A stretch of 64,000 bases of DNA from NCBI GenBank assembly GCA_951802425.1, contig OX637799.1:806001-870000 (forward strand). The letters run 5' to 3'. The stretch is from Clavaria fumosa (taxonomy: Eukaryota > Basidiomycota > Agaricomycetes > Agaricales > Clavariaceae). The notes below the pieces were generated by a model. The model had not been told where the DNA came from. It worked only from the letters and a program-made list of their open reading frames with translations, and did not search any database. The position numbers were made by a program, and so were the translations under genes. This document shows, in pieces, positions 52,571-62,973 of this stretch; the first letter of the stretch is position 1; the number at the start of each line of letters is the position of its first letter.

Positions 52571-54411
52571 ATGTTGAAGCGCAAATCATCACCCGCCCCC
52601 TCGACCCGCGTGAAGCGGCTCAAGACTGCGTTGGGATCACGGGGGTTACCAGATGTCGAATCCAGGCTCGACGCAGCTCTCTACGATGAGCTCATCCTAG
52701 TCATCTTCGCTCATCTCTCCTGGGCGGATTTGTGCGTCGCCCAAGCTGTAAGCAAGAATTGGGCCAGGCTCGCTCTTGACAATCAGGTTAGTCGTGAAGT
52801 CCGTTCCTTACTCTGAGGTTTTTTCTGACGCTGTTATAGCTCTGGCGGGCTTTATATATTCGAGAATACGGACGAGGTAGACTTAGAGGGGGAAAAGGAT
52901 TCGGAAGCCGCTCCAATTGCAAGGAAGTCAAATCTCTGCATTATCAAGCCAAGCTGGACGAGTGCAAAGACTGGAAATCAATGTTCCGGATTAGCCTCAA
53001 TTGGAGATTTGGTGAATTTCAACTGCTCGCTGCTAAACGTGAACCAAAATTCACCCAGGCTACAGGTCGGTGCACCGTTGAGCAATTAAAGGAGCCAAAT
53101 TCTGTACTTCGGCTTGCATCGGACACTACGCGAGTCTCTGAAGATTTGCCTCACCAGACGCATATTCTCCTTACAGGAACAATCAGCGTCATGGCCCCAT
53201 CCATACCTTCTCTCTCACCAATCATAGATTTACATTATCCGGATCGACAAACAATCACGCTGCAGAACCCTTCCCCCAGTCACTCGTCTATGCGCGTCCA
53301 AATAACTGCCTTGGCGCTGGACCAATCTCCTCCGCTCTCCACTCACCAAATTCGCCTTATATCTTTTCTCTCTACCGGAGAATTTACATCGTTTTCGATT
53401 GATCAAACGATCCCATCGCCGCCCACATGCGACCTTATTTATATTCCCCTGTCTCGGACAGATCGTGCGGCACCCATCATCCAAGCGGTCTATCACCACC
53501 CGCTACTCATCACACTCTCGAAGTGGTTGTATCTATCCTTCTTCGACCTCTCTGGAGACACGGTTATTCATACTCAGACACTCACATCCTTCTCCTCATT
53601 CCCTCCCACGTCCCTCGTTCTCTCTGTCCTCTCCACGACAACCTACAAACTCGTCTTAGCTTATGGTGTCCCAGTCTACCCCGCCTATTGGAGCGTGGGC
53701 GCCACGGAGCTCGTCATATCTGCAGCGACAATGACCGTACAAAGTACAAGAACCATCCACACATTCGATCCCCCACATGGGTGGATAGACGAACGTCGGT
53801 ACAAAGCCATGAGAGAACAATGGGGCCGGAAGGTCACAAAGATAGCCGATACGCGAACAGACGGCAAGTGGCTTGTCTTGGCTCCCGAAGATACACTTGC
53901 TTCCATATCTTCGAGTCTCCATCAAGGATCTAACTCATCCGCGTCGCCCGCGTCCTCCCTTGTTCATTCGCCTCACTCTTCCGCCTCTTTACAGCTGTAT
54001 CGTTTATTGCTTCCAAAACCCCTCCGACCTTTTAGTGGTGGTAGTGCCGGTAATACCTCGGGCTCTTTCTCGCCCCAGATGGCAACTCCGCCTCTTGCCC
54101 AAGCTAAGCTGACGTTCGTGCGCCACCTCCACGGGCAAATCGGTTCCGTGTCTGCCCTGTCAGTCGCCGACGGCCGTTGCGTCAGCCTTGGTCAAAATGG
54201 AAGCATCTGGGTGTGGGATCTGGAAGCAGGGACTGGGACGGAGGTCAGTGGGGGCGCGTCGCGCCACGCGGATGGAGCCGCGAACCCATCAGAGGAAAAG
54301 GAGGCGTACAAGTTCTACTATGAGAAAGGCACGGTCGCGTTTGACGACAGGCGAATCGTGAGCGCGTTGCCAGGCGCTGGAGGCATTCAAGTGCGAAGCT
54401 TCGATATTTGA
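52571..54411 (+). CDS. F-box protein with a C-terminal propeller-like region
   Basis: Exons 52571-52786 and 52840-54411 give about 595 residues. The start MLKRKSSPAPSTRVKRLKTA is basic. The F-box is at residues 30-80: LYDELILVIFAHLSWADLCV, AQAVSKNWARLALDNQLWRA, LYIREYGRGRL. It would bind Skp1 in an SCF ubiquitin ligase. The rest looks like a degenerate beta-propeller (SVMAPSIPSLSPIIDLHYPD, LVLAYGVPVYPAYWSVGATE, HLHGQIGSVSALSVADGRCV, SLGQNGSIWVWDLEAG); the last two are WD-repeat-like and could recognise substrate. An HSPHSSASLQLYRLLLPKPL low-complexity part separates them. Intron 52787-52839 has normal GT-AG ends. Confidence 0.82.
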
Positions 54412-54930
54412 GGCCGACTGCAACGAATGGGAGGGCGACTTCGTCGTCTGATTTCTTCATGCATGGTCAGCGGGAGTAGCTTGAGAAGATGTTTGAGCTC
54501 TCAGACTCCGACAAGTCTCACATATGTTGGTCCTTCTGGCGCATGGGCGCAGCATTCTGTCTCCGGCATCGAACTCTGCGTTAGTCGCTACGACCTTGAC
54601 GCCCCACCACGAGCAGTCAATGATACCTAGGTGTGCCAGATGATTTTTGGATTCCCCGACATTTACAAGGTCTGGCGATGCTGGCGGATGTGAGTGCGTT
54701 GAAGAAACACTGACGTCAAATCCTCGCAAATGCAGCAGGGATGAGAAAATGCTCAGGCTAATAAAATATTGACCCATGCACGGACCGTGGGCGGCAAGCA
54801 ACTACATCATAATACAGTAGCACACCACGCAATGCCCAAGGGCAATCTTCAAAAACGCAGGCAAAGGGGGGGGGGAATAGAAGGTGAAAACCGAGTTGAA
54901 AAACAAAGAGAGAGAAACCGAAATTAGCGC
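54412..54930. other. Convergent intergenic region
   Basis: 3' flanks of the F-box gene (+) and the MYND gene (-). A G-run of nine lies near 54866. No gene was seen. Confidence 0.5.
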
Positions 54931-56167
54931 TCAGTTTTGAGCACCTGGCTTGACACAAACTCTCCGGTGTTCCTCCCAATCCTTCTTTTGGTGCTCTGGC
55001 GAGCAATATTTGACCAACTTGCACTTACTGCAAATACGGCCAGAGACTTTGGTGACCGTCGACGCCGACGTTTCGGGGCTACTCTCGACGCTCAGGTGCG
55101 ACACGTCGCTCCCAAGATCGGTAGGGTGAGAGGGCTCGTCGTGGAAGCAGACATCGCAATCAATCCAATTGCACATTTCCCGGGACCGGACGCGTCTACC
55201 CCATTTACCACCGCGCCTGAGGGTAAGGACCGCAGCGCCCTCCACCCCTCGCCGTGGGAAACGGATCATCTCGCAGTCATCCGTACAGGATGGGTTCGGG
55301 CAGCCACTGGGGAAGTCATAGAAGATTTCGGTGGCAGGGACGAAAAGTGGGTCTGTAAAGAGAATCTGGGAATACGACGTCGTTTGGTGGGAGAAGATAA
55401 TGATGAACGGGGGTCGTTTCTCGAATAGGAGGGCGCGGAGCGTAATATCGATTTGGGGGAAGCAGGGCGTGCGGTGTTGGCGATGAAGAGTATGAGTCAG
55501 GCGCATATCTAGAGGCTCAGGGTTGAGCAGCCGAGAAAAGGGATGGGTGAATATACACCTACGTTCTTGCTGGATCCTCCGCTCCATGCTGGGTTTCAGG
55601 GCACGTCCAAGGGCATAACGACAAACAAGTTGGAAGTACTCTGTGATATCATCCATTTCTTGTCTCTTGAGGTCGGTGACGATGATGTAGATATCGTCGC
55701 AGCCACGGTCATGCATGCCTCTCAGCAACATAAGCTCAGGCAACTTAGGAGTGGCAATGGATACGTCAAACTCCTTAAAGCCACACTGGACAATGACCAA
55801 CGCGTACCATAGTAAAAACTACAGGCATCATGGATAACTTCTTCTCTTGCATGGATCGATGGTGGTAGACATGCGTCGTCCACGTTCTGTCGAGAGGTAT
55901 GAGCCGACGAGTGTCCACAGTTCGGCAGAAGACGTTCTCTGGAACAAAGTCTCCTTTGTTCCAGACCAAGAGTTGGTGATTGGTGGTGTTAGCGGCATGC
56001 TTTCGCTGTCTAACTTCTTGAAACCAATCCCAATATGAGTCGTTGCGATGCTCCAGCCACTTCTCGATGAGCATGTCTGTCGCATCATGATCGAGTGACT
56101 TGACCACCAACTCGCTCATGGACAATCTGGGAGGGTTGAAAATTGAGTAGCGGCGTTGAGGAGGCAT
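54931..56167 (-). CDS. MYND zinc-finger protein
   Basis: The minus-strand product starts near 56167 (MPPQRRYSIFNPPRLSMSEL). Its N-terminal part includes IEKWLEHRNDSYWDWFQEVR and WNKGDFVPENVFCRTVDTRR. The second part contains PKLPELMLLRGMHDRGCDDI, TLRALLFEKRPPFIIIFSHQ and PLFVPATEIFYDFPSGCPNP. At the C terminus a MYND finger is clear: CDVCFHDEPS, a spacer, then RICSKCKLVKYCSPEHQKKD, WEEHRRVC. MYND fingers mediate protein contacts, often in transcription regulators. The two parts are in different frames; an intron of only 37 bp (GTAGTT...GTCCAG near 55777-55815) would join MMP to CGFKEFDVSI in frame. A frameshift is the alternative. Confidence 0.75.
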
Positions 56168-56461
56168 TATTACACAGGTTAATGAAGAGGGTGTAGACTG
56201 CCTGGCGTCGTCGCCTTTGCAGGAAAACACTAGTCGGACCCGCAATTCGTTCGTCTTCAGCGCTTGAGCGCTTGAGCGCTTCATTGGCCAGCACCGCATT
56301 ATTGACCTAATTCGGTCGACCACGCGCCTTTCATGCCTACAGTATTGGCTGTTTTACGCAAACCGTCCATCATTATCATTGAACCAAACTAACGACGACT
56401 ATAACACCATTTTCGTGGCCAAAGCAGAACATTTTGTTCTCAATATCTTTACTTTTAGGAC

Positions 56462-56872
56462 TCAGCAAGAGCACGCTACGCAGGATCGTGCGCGTACGGG
56501 GGCGCATGGAGCATGTTCACGCTGTTCATCTGTATGAAAAATTGAAAGGGAGTCTTCAGTCTCGCTGTTCGGCAACGTTCGCATGCCCGCACCAATGACG
56601 AGACGAAGCGGCTTGGCCTCACAAAGACCCTCGCCCCCACCTAAGACCTCCTCGACCCGCGTGCATTCTTCAATGCGTTTTCCACACGCGCGCTCCCAGT
56701 ACACGACGGATCTGTACTTCGGGGCGAGGTATCCTTGGCGGAAAATATAGTTCGTTACGTGCGCCATCTTCTCAAGATGTGTTTGGACCGAGTCAAACTT
56801 GATGCGCTGGGCCACGATGGGCTGGCAGTGGTTGTGCTTCCACACGTACGTGAACCACATCGCCGATGGCAT
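56462..56872 (-). CDS. Small protein, paralog of the next gene upstream
   Basis: About 136 residues from MPSAMWFTYVWKHNHCQPIV. The core is VTNYIFRQGYLAPKYRSVVY, WERACGKRIEECTRVEEVLG, GGEGLCEAKPLRLVIGAG. It aligns with 56953-57249 along the core (FRQG, WE, GK.I, VEEVL, LRLVIG). The ending in LRLVIG and the strand-helix feel suggest a ubiquitin-like fold, perhaps like N-terminal domains of Crinkler-type proteins, but this is a guess. The C-terminal 40 residues (ending SCVACSC) have no counterpart. The frame is open further upstream to 56899. Confidence 0.5.
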   Translation of the reverse strand: MPSAMWFTYVWKHNHCQPIVAQRIKFDSVQTHLEKMAHVTNYIFRQGYLAPKYRSVVYWERACGKRIEECTRVEEVLGGGEGLCEAKPLRLVIGAGMRTLPNSETEDSLSIFHTDEQREHAPCAPVRARSCVACSC

Positions 56873-56952
56873 ATCCGCTGTTATGCGTACCAGCAGCAAA
56901 AGGAAGCAATTTGTTTCGTCAGACTGTGCGATTCAGCTCACTCAAACACCGG

Positions 56953-57249
56953 TCAAGGACACCCACCGACGATGAGCCGCAAAGCAGTCTGCTCGCACCT
57001 GCCAATTCCCTGACTGAAAATATCTTCGATGGCGAGGCTGCTCTTTATCTTGTGGCCGTCCTGGCCCTCCCAAAACGCGACAGGCCTGTGCTTGGAGTCT
57101 ACAAAGCCCTGGCGGAAGACATGGTCGAGAACGTCTTCTAGATCAACGAGCTGGTACTCGTGGGCATCGAGGTCGATGAGCTGCGTCGTGGCTGGATGAT
57201 GAACTCGCGAGTTCTGTCGGTAGGTCATCCAAAGCTCAGATTGGGTCAT
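56953..57249 (-). CDS. Small protein, tandem paralog of unknown function
   Basis: 98 residues: MTQSELWMTYRQNSRVHHPA, IDLDAHEYQLVDLEDVLDHV, FRQGFVDSKHRPVAFWEGQD, KIKSSLAIEDIFSQGIGRCE, TALRLIVGGCP. It has a single exon and no signal peptide or membrane helix. It shares its core with the adjacent gene at 56462-56872 in the same orientation, so the pair arose by tandem duplication. I do not recognise the family; a ubiquitin-like fold is possible. Confidence 0.5.
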   Translation of the reverse strand: MTQSELWMTYRQNSRVHHPATTQLIDLDAHEYQLVDLEDVLDHVFRQGFVDSKHRPVAFWEGQDGHKIKSSLAIEDIFSQGIGRCEQTALRLIVGGCP

Positions 57250-57882
57250 GCTTTTCTGTCGTGAGTGCGCAAGGTAGGGGGACAAGGAAAGCTGGGAGCA
57301 ATCTGAATACATCCACGGAATTTATAGCTCTCCCATTTTTCTGCCCTGAAGGTCGCTTAGGCGATAAAAATTTTGGATTAGCGACGTCCCGTCAATTTGA
57401 TCCGGCTAATGCCTATAAGTCGCGAAATGCACTTCTCCGTCGAAACATTGCTCAGTGCGGAGCTGCCCTGGGGGCTCATATCGATCACCGTTAAGTCTTT
57501 CGTTTCCTGCCCTTATAGGCACCGCTGGAAGTATCCAGGTTTGAAGGGTAGCTATGCCATTTGTCCGCCGCCTTGTTCGCCTTTCTCCTGTGCCTGGACT
57601 TCAGGGCCGCTGCTTCTGTTTTCGTGTTCTAAACCCTACCAAATAAATTCTAGAAAACTCTCCGCGAAGACTCTCCGCCGACATTATTGGTTCTCGCTGC
57701 CGTTCTCATTCGCCAACCTTAACTCGCGCTTCCAACGCGGTATGTTTGAGCGCTAAATAAGATGAAGCGACGAGCATTAATGAGGGAAACCCAGAGCAGC
57801 CGTCAACACACATAACCCCCGACCCCGATTATGCGCCTCTTTTTTTTGGAATTTGATTACATAAACGGCATTTCACCACGTG
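57250..57882. other. Intergenic region
   Basis: 633 bp between the start of the small minus-strand gene and the 3' end of the zf-C2HC5 gene. A CACGTG hexamer lies near 57880. Frames are open by chance only; no recognisable product. Confidence 0.5.
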
Positions 57883-58653
57883 CTAGGAGCTACCGTTACT
57901 GTCGACTCGTTCCTCTTTCCTGTCCTGCTTTGTGGCGGGTATGTATGTCGCCATGAATCCATCTCTTGAATCAAATTGTGGACGCAGTTCCTCCACTGTC
58001 CTCACGTTCTGCGGGGGGCGTGGTATCCTCACTTCCTGCTTCTTTTCGTCTTCTAAATTTGAACGTTTCGGTGGCGTTCCAGCAGACGGCGGGTGCAAGG
58101 AGATCTTCATCCCTTTTGTTTTGGGATGGCGCGAAACGACCGCGCTGGACCCTTTGCCTCGCAGCATCTGAGAGGCATGATGATTCGCTGTCCTTGATGT
58201 TGGGGTCCCCGCTCTGGGTGGAGTGGCAGCTCCGGGGAGCGCTGGAAAAGCCTCGGCCTCCCTCCGAACTTGCTCGGCTTCTCGAGCGAGCACCTCTCGT
58301 ATCTGAGTCTCCAACTTCGCTACAAGCGACGTGCGACCCGATGCGCTGAGGAGATCGGATAGGCAGTAAGGACAGCAGTGGAATGGTTGATTCAGTTGGC
58401 AAAGGATAAGACCACAGTCTCGACAGAGGGGCGTGTAGGATGACAGTGGATGTAGTTTAGCTGCTTGCAACGTTCACATCAGAGAGATCGGAATTATTCG
58501 ACACCTCTACGCACCTAGGCAGAAACATCCACCTTGAGGGTCTTTGTCCCTACCGGATGCTTTTCGGATGGAGGAGGCCAAGTCCTCCAACTCTCGGACC
58601 TGTCGATTCGAAGGAGGGTCTTTCTTCGTGTTCTTTCCCTTGACATCCGGCAT
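57883..58653 (-). CDS. zf-C2HC5 (ASC-1/TRIP4-like) zinc-finger protein
   Basis: Exon 1 is 58653-58515 and exon 2 58463-57883, giving 239 residues. The N terminus is MPDVKGKNTKKDPPSNRQVR. The C2HC5 finger spans the intron: GGCFCLAAKLHPLSSYTPLC, RDCGLILCQLNQPFHCCPYC. This is the signature of activating signal cointegrator 1, part of the ASCC/RQT complex that clears collided ribosomes and helps transcription. The basic, Pro-rich C-terminal half (TKGMKISLHPPSAGTPPKRS, NVRTVEELRPQF) has no ASCH domain, so this is a short fungal form (Rqt4-like). Splicing phase and residue count agree exactly. Confidence 0.8.
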
Positions 58654-58802
58654 GGACTCACTTCAATGCGCTAGCTGCTCGTTGGCAATGCTGCGATACA
58701 CGTGACTCAGACCGGGGTCACATGATCAATAATGCATCTCGTTGTTGGAACTGACGACAGAGCTTTGTGGATTCCAATTTCCTACTTCAACACAGAACGA
58801 GA

Positions 58803-60388
58803 CTATAGTTTAACCTCAGGCTCAGGCGCAGGAGGCGAGGCAGGCACCGGTAGCCCTTCCCCTCCAGCCGAGTTCGTGTCAAGTGTGGGACGGGGTGAGG
58901 GAGTGGTTGTAGCCGCATCCACCGCCTCGGATGCTTCTTCTAAGGCCGATTCGGTCTGCTTATGCGCAATCCTCTCCGCCATCTCTCCTACAACCTTCTT
59001 GGTTTGAGACTCTGACGGCTGTTTCGAAGCTGAATCCGACTGTGCGAGGGCGATCTTGTGCGTGACGTCCGTCATGACAAGCTTCTTCTCAATCAATGCA
59101 GCCAGTTCGTCAGCTTCCTCTTGCACGCTCGCGGCCGCAGCGGGCTGCTCTGGCAGCTTCCCGGGCTGCAGTTCTACCACACTGGCAGTCGCGTCCCAGA
59201 GTTTCTGGAGCTCATCCAACCACCCTAATTCCGCGCAAAGGTCCCTGACGGCGTCGTCGCACTTTGAGAGACAGATGACATCATTCGACTTGTTTCCAAT
59301 AGAGTGGACGGGCTCTTGGTTGATCAGTACGCGAGGACATTCATTCGGAACGTATCCTGGTAGCGCTGCGAATGGGTAAACAACGAGAGATGTACCCATG
59401 ATGATGAGCAAGTCAGCATCGAGCAAGTTGGATAGCGAGCTGAAAAATTGAGGAGGCAGCTAATGAAGGGAAAGTCTCAATAGAAATTTTAACACAATGA
59501 TCATAGAAATGCTAACCCCTTCACCGAAAAATACGATGTCAGGCTTGACCAAGCCATCGCACTGCTTACAGTGGGGAACCTTCTGGGCCATGATCTTGGT
59601 TCTCATCTCTTCACGGTCGTAGGGTACCTTGCATTCGATGCAGCGCTGTGTAGCAAAGGTGCCGTGAGCTTCTATGATCTTTGTCTCGGGAACTCCAGCA
59701 AGTCGTTCGAGAGTATCAATGTTTTGAGTGAAGCATGTGTGAAGAAGAGACTTCTCGTGCAGGAGGCGTATGAACGAGTGAGCCAGAGTCGGACGAAACC
59801 GCCCAGGGTAAAGCTCTTTGGCGAGCGCGTAAACTGACCACACAGATCATGCATTCAGACACGAACACTAGGCAGGAATTGTATGGGCGACTGACATGGT
59901 TTCGGGTTGTTTCGAAAGAATGAAATCTCGAACACCGCTTCTGGGTATGGTAGATTCAGTTTCGCGAGTTTCGTCTTCAGAGTCGCAAATTAAAATCAGC
60001 TCAACGTCTCTTTAAACCGGAACATATGTGCGTACGTATAGACCTGTGATGGGAGATAAGCTCAGATAATCAAGGCATCCGAGGCCCTCACCTGTGTCTT
60101 TAGACCGGAAGTCCGGGATTCCAGCTGATGTGCTAACACCTGGTCGCCGTCAACTGCTATGGATCATGGACTGTCGGACGACCTTACCTGCACCTATCTA
60201 TAAAACATTAATTTATATTAGTAACGAAAGCGAGGCCGAAACATGCACACCATTAAGAAAATGTTTTTGCACTGTTCAGACTTCATGTATTTCGCTACTG
60301 CCTTCAGATCGTGGCCATCAAGTACGCAGGAAGGCTGAGAGACCCGTTCGGGTTTTTGTGTGGTGGTTGATGTATTCGGGTCAGTCAT
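58803..60388 (-). CDS. HST2: Class I sirtuin, Hst2/SIRT2-like
   Basis: This NAD-dependent protein deacetylase is assembled from seven exons (60388-60251, 60197-60188, 60139-60092, 60043-60036, 59974-59896, 59833-59517, 59459-58803) into 418 residues. The NAD site is [19 protein letters not shown]; then [20 protein letters not shown], the TQNIDTLE box, catalytic His in EAHGTF, Zn ligands CIEC and CKQC, FFGEGLPPQFF, and [17 protein letters not shown]-terminal extension of about 130 residues is Ala/Glu/Ser-rich and likely disordered. Two exons are tiny (10 and 8 nt); they supply IGAG and GLY of conserved motifs. An earlier in-frame ATG at 60523 would add 45 residues. Confidence 0.9.
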
Positions 60389-60742
60389 ATCCGCACGACG
60401 ACTTATGGGTTGTGGGGGTGGAGGCAAGGGCGCCGGGTACGAAATACCATCACTGACGCATCCTTTTGGCAAGAAATAACGGCTCCGGGCGCCCGCAAAT
60501 CGAAGCCGAAAGTCGGTTGCCACGTTGTTGAAGATTTGGATGACATCGAGTCAGAGCTCGAGAACGAAGACTTGGACGACAGTGATATCATTCTAGGTGC
60601 GATGCACCAAGTGGATTCGTTCGGCTCTAACATTGTCTAAAGGCAAGAACGGTGTCTCGATGACCATCTCCGCGGCAGAAAGGCTTGATGGACTGCCGGT
60701 TGCCGAAGTCGAAAGGTGGATGTGGCGGACGTTGAGCTGGTC
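60389..60742. other. Sirtuin upstream region
   Basis: Promoter side of the sirtuin. A short acidic plus-strand frame (VVEDLDDIESELENEDLDDS, 60410-60640) might be the end of a small gene, but it overlaps the alternative sirtuin 5' end and has no family match I can name. Confidence 0.4.
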
Positions 60743-60962
60743 TAGTGTTGCCAACGGCTCGAGCCGATTTCTTTTTTGGGAATTTGCATTGAGTATTGTG
60801 GCTTCAAATCAACAGGTAATCCCACAGAATAAGCGGCTTTGGGCTCTCACAGAAGGAGTGAATGATCAGATGTATCAAAATCTCTCCTCCCATTGTGCAT
60901 TGTCCAACGGCTCGCTCGGTTTAGCCGAGCCGAGCCGAAAAAAGCCGAGCCGTGGCAACACT
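60743..60962. mobile_element. hAT-like MITE, 220 bp
   Basis: Left end TAGTGTTGCC and right end GGCAACACT form terminal inverted repeats, followed inside by GGCTCG/CGAGCC words on both sides. AGCTGGTC occurs immediately outside both ends (60735-60742 and 60963-60970), an 8-bp target duplication as hAT transposases make. It has no coding capacity. Confidence 0.78.
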
Positions 60963-61013
60963 AGCTGGTCACGGGGACATTGACGGAATTACTATATTAA
61001 GCAATTGTAACCC

Positions 61014-61073
61014 AAAAAGGGAATTGGGACAAGTCAGGTGACTTTTTCTACAGTCACCTGACTTTCCCTTTTT
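61014..61073. repeat. Nested inverted repeat (hairpin)
   Basis: Outer arms AAAAAGGGA / TCCCTTTTT and inner arms AGTCAGGTGAC / GTCACCTGACT pair around a 10-base loop, with a bulge of nine bases on the left side and one on the right. It lies between the MITE and the PHD gene. Possibly another tiny non-autonomous element. Confidence 0.7.
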
Positions 61074-61190
61074 ACAGCAGAACGTGACAGGTCAATATTC
61101 CGGTCAATGGGCGGGGGGACAGTGTAGAAATGACCTGTTCCTTTCACATCTGGGTCAACAACACTGGGAGTAGCTGCGTAGCACAAGGCC

Positions 61191-62470
61191 ATGTCGTGCC
61201 ATCGGTGTATGGGAACAGACACTAGCCCACAGTCATTTTTGCTGAGCTGCGCGGAATGCAAGCGAAGCTGGCATCACAGTGAGCGGCTTTTCATTCGCCA
61301 TCTTTACTGCGATGTAATTTACTTTCTCTTGTTTTTAGCGTGTCACATACCCCCTCTCCACCAGCAAGAATTGCTCGCTCGGATGCGGGCTACCCTCGAC
61401 GCTATTCAGGTCAATAATCTGAGTGACTGGACTTGTAAAAAATGCAAGAAGAAAGTGGTCCAGCATCCCGCCACTGGCACCAGTTACACGCAGTCAGTAG
61501 TTCCCTCAGTATCGAGGAACTCGCCTACGAATGCCTCCGCCGATACCCCTGCCGTTGAGGACAAGGAAAATGACACCCTCATTGACACCTCAAATCCTGG
61601 TTCATCGACATCCATTTTTCAACCATATGTCTCACCACTCGTCCAGCTCACCCCAGCGCACACGCTGGTAGGCACGACGGTCGAAACCGCACAGCGCTTC
61701 ACGCATCCGGCAACATCTCCCGCTGCGCCGCAAGATCTTCGCCAGCCCGCGGTTGCGAATGGACCCGATGTCACAACCAGACCAAATGTCTCCAATGCAG
61801 CCCACAGTTACGCCAGCGTACGTCTACATATCTCATGTACCCAGGAGTTGGACAGTCTGTGTGCTCAATGTGAGAGCTGGTTCTGTAGACAGGCGATCTC
61901 GCTGGACTTGGACCACCTTTGTCTCAGGGATCACTTTTACCTTCTTCTGATCGTGCTCCGTTGTGTGCTGTAGACACCACCGTGCCTTCGAATCATTCTG
62001 GAGAACGTGTCTTCGCTTCGCATCAAAACGACATTGTCGCTCCGGATCACTCTACCCCTCAATCCAAATATTCTTCCGCAGCCACTGGCCCTACCGCAAT
62101 GGAAATCGACGATGACCCCGACGGATTACGCGTACTTCCCCTTCCCTCCAGCCCCAATTCCCATTCCAGCCGGGCGCTGCCAGGTGCGGGCCTCTCGTTT
62201 ACGAGGCCCATCCAGGTTTCACCAATCCCCGCCTCGAATGGGGTGTCCTCCCTGTCATTGTATAGGCGGCGCGAACCGACGATGCCTCCGAAAGAGGACC
62301 ATCTCTGCACAGACCTCATCCGCGACCGTCATTGGCTTACGTGGGCAATGGCGCAGCCGAAATCCTGCAAGCGACCTCGCAAGGTGCAGGCTTTGAGGCG
62401 AACGTCAACCTCTGACGAAACCTCATTCGTGTTCACCCTGGAAGACTGGCTTCGTGCACACCGTGCTTGA
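61191..62470 (+). CDS. PHD-finger protein
   Basis: The start MSCHRCMGTDTSPQSFLLSC opens directly into a C4HC3 PHD finger. An intron (about 61280-61338) joins SWHH to TCHIPPL; the finger ends in DWTCKKCKKK. Ligands read CHRC, CAEC, His-x2-Cys, then CKKC. PHD fingers read histone H3 tails, so a chromatin role is likely. A Ser/Thr/Pro-rich linker follows. The last part is in another frame (VPSNHSGERVFASHQNDIVA, TAMEIDDDPDGLRVLPLPSS, DLIRDRHWLTWAMAQPKSCK) and ends at 62470. One or more introns near 61818-61980 are needed to connect the frames; I could not fix their exact borders. Confidence 0.7.
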
Positions 62471-62973
62471 CCGTATTTACTTGAAGAGGATTAAGGGGAC
62501 TTCAGATTGCTATAAAACCAGAACGACACAGTGAGGAACTCCCCTTGTGGAAGGAATAGAATATCATAATCAGTTGCCAAGCCGTACAGGCGTCAGCTTT
62601 GAAACGTCCTCGTTCTCTGGACTGGAGTCTTGCCCGTAGGTGCAAATCAGCAAGAATCAAGAATGCTCCATTCCATGCACAGCTGACCGACGAACACTTA
62701 CGAATGTCATCATCATAGAATTAAATAATGCTGGTACAAATGTCCCAAGGATGACGAGAAGCCTTCTGCTAGTTCTACAAATATTGTAGGACAATGCTAT
62801 ACCAGACGTTAAGCCCACTCTGGGTGCGCGTTTTGAACTGCATGGGAAGCTGGTTTCACAATGGGCTTCCCTTCAGGCTAGGGCGGATGCTGATGTAAGA
62901 CCCGACTGGAAATTTTGTTTCTCCTGCTCTGGCGATGTTCGAGGCCGTGCGTTGAGCCTGTGGCAAGGTCGCC
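62471..62973. other. Intergenic region
   Basis: No gene was seen between the PHD gene (+) and the presumed end of the minus-strand gene at 62974. Confidence 0.4.

Noticed and set aside
57397..57756. 119-codon frame between two minus-strand genes
   Set aside because: No motif, no helix or composition bias, and no splice context.
60597..60983. 128-codon plus-strand frame upstream of the PHD gene
   Set aside because: Its second half lies inside the hAT-like MITE and its end is target-site sequence.
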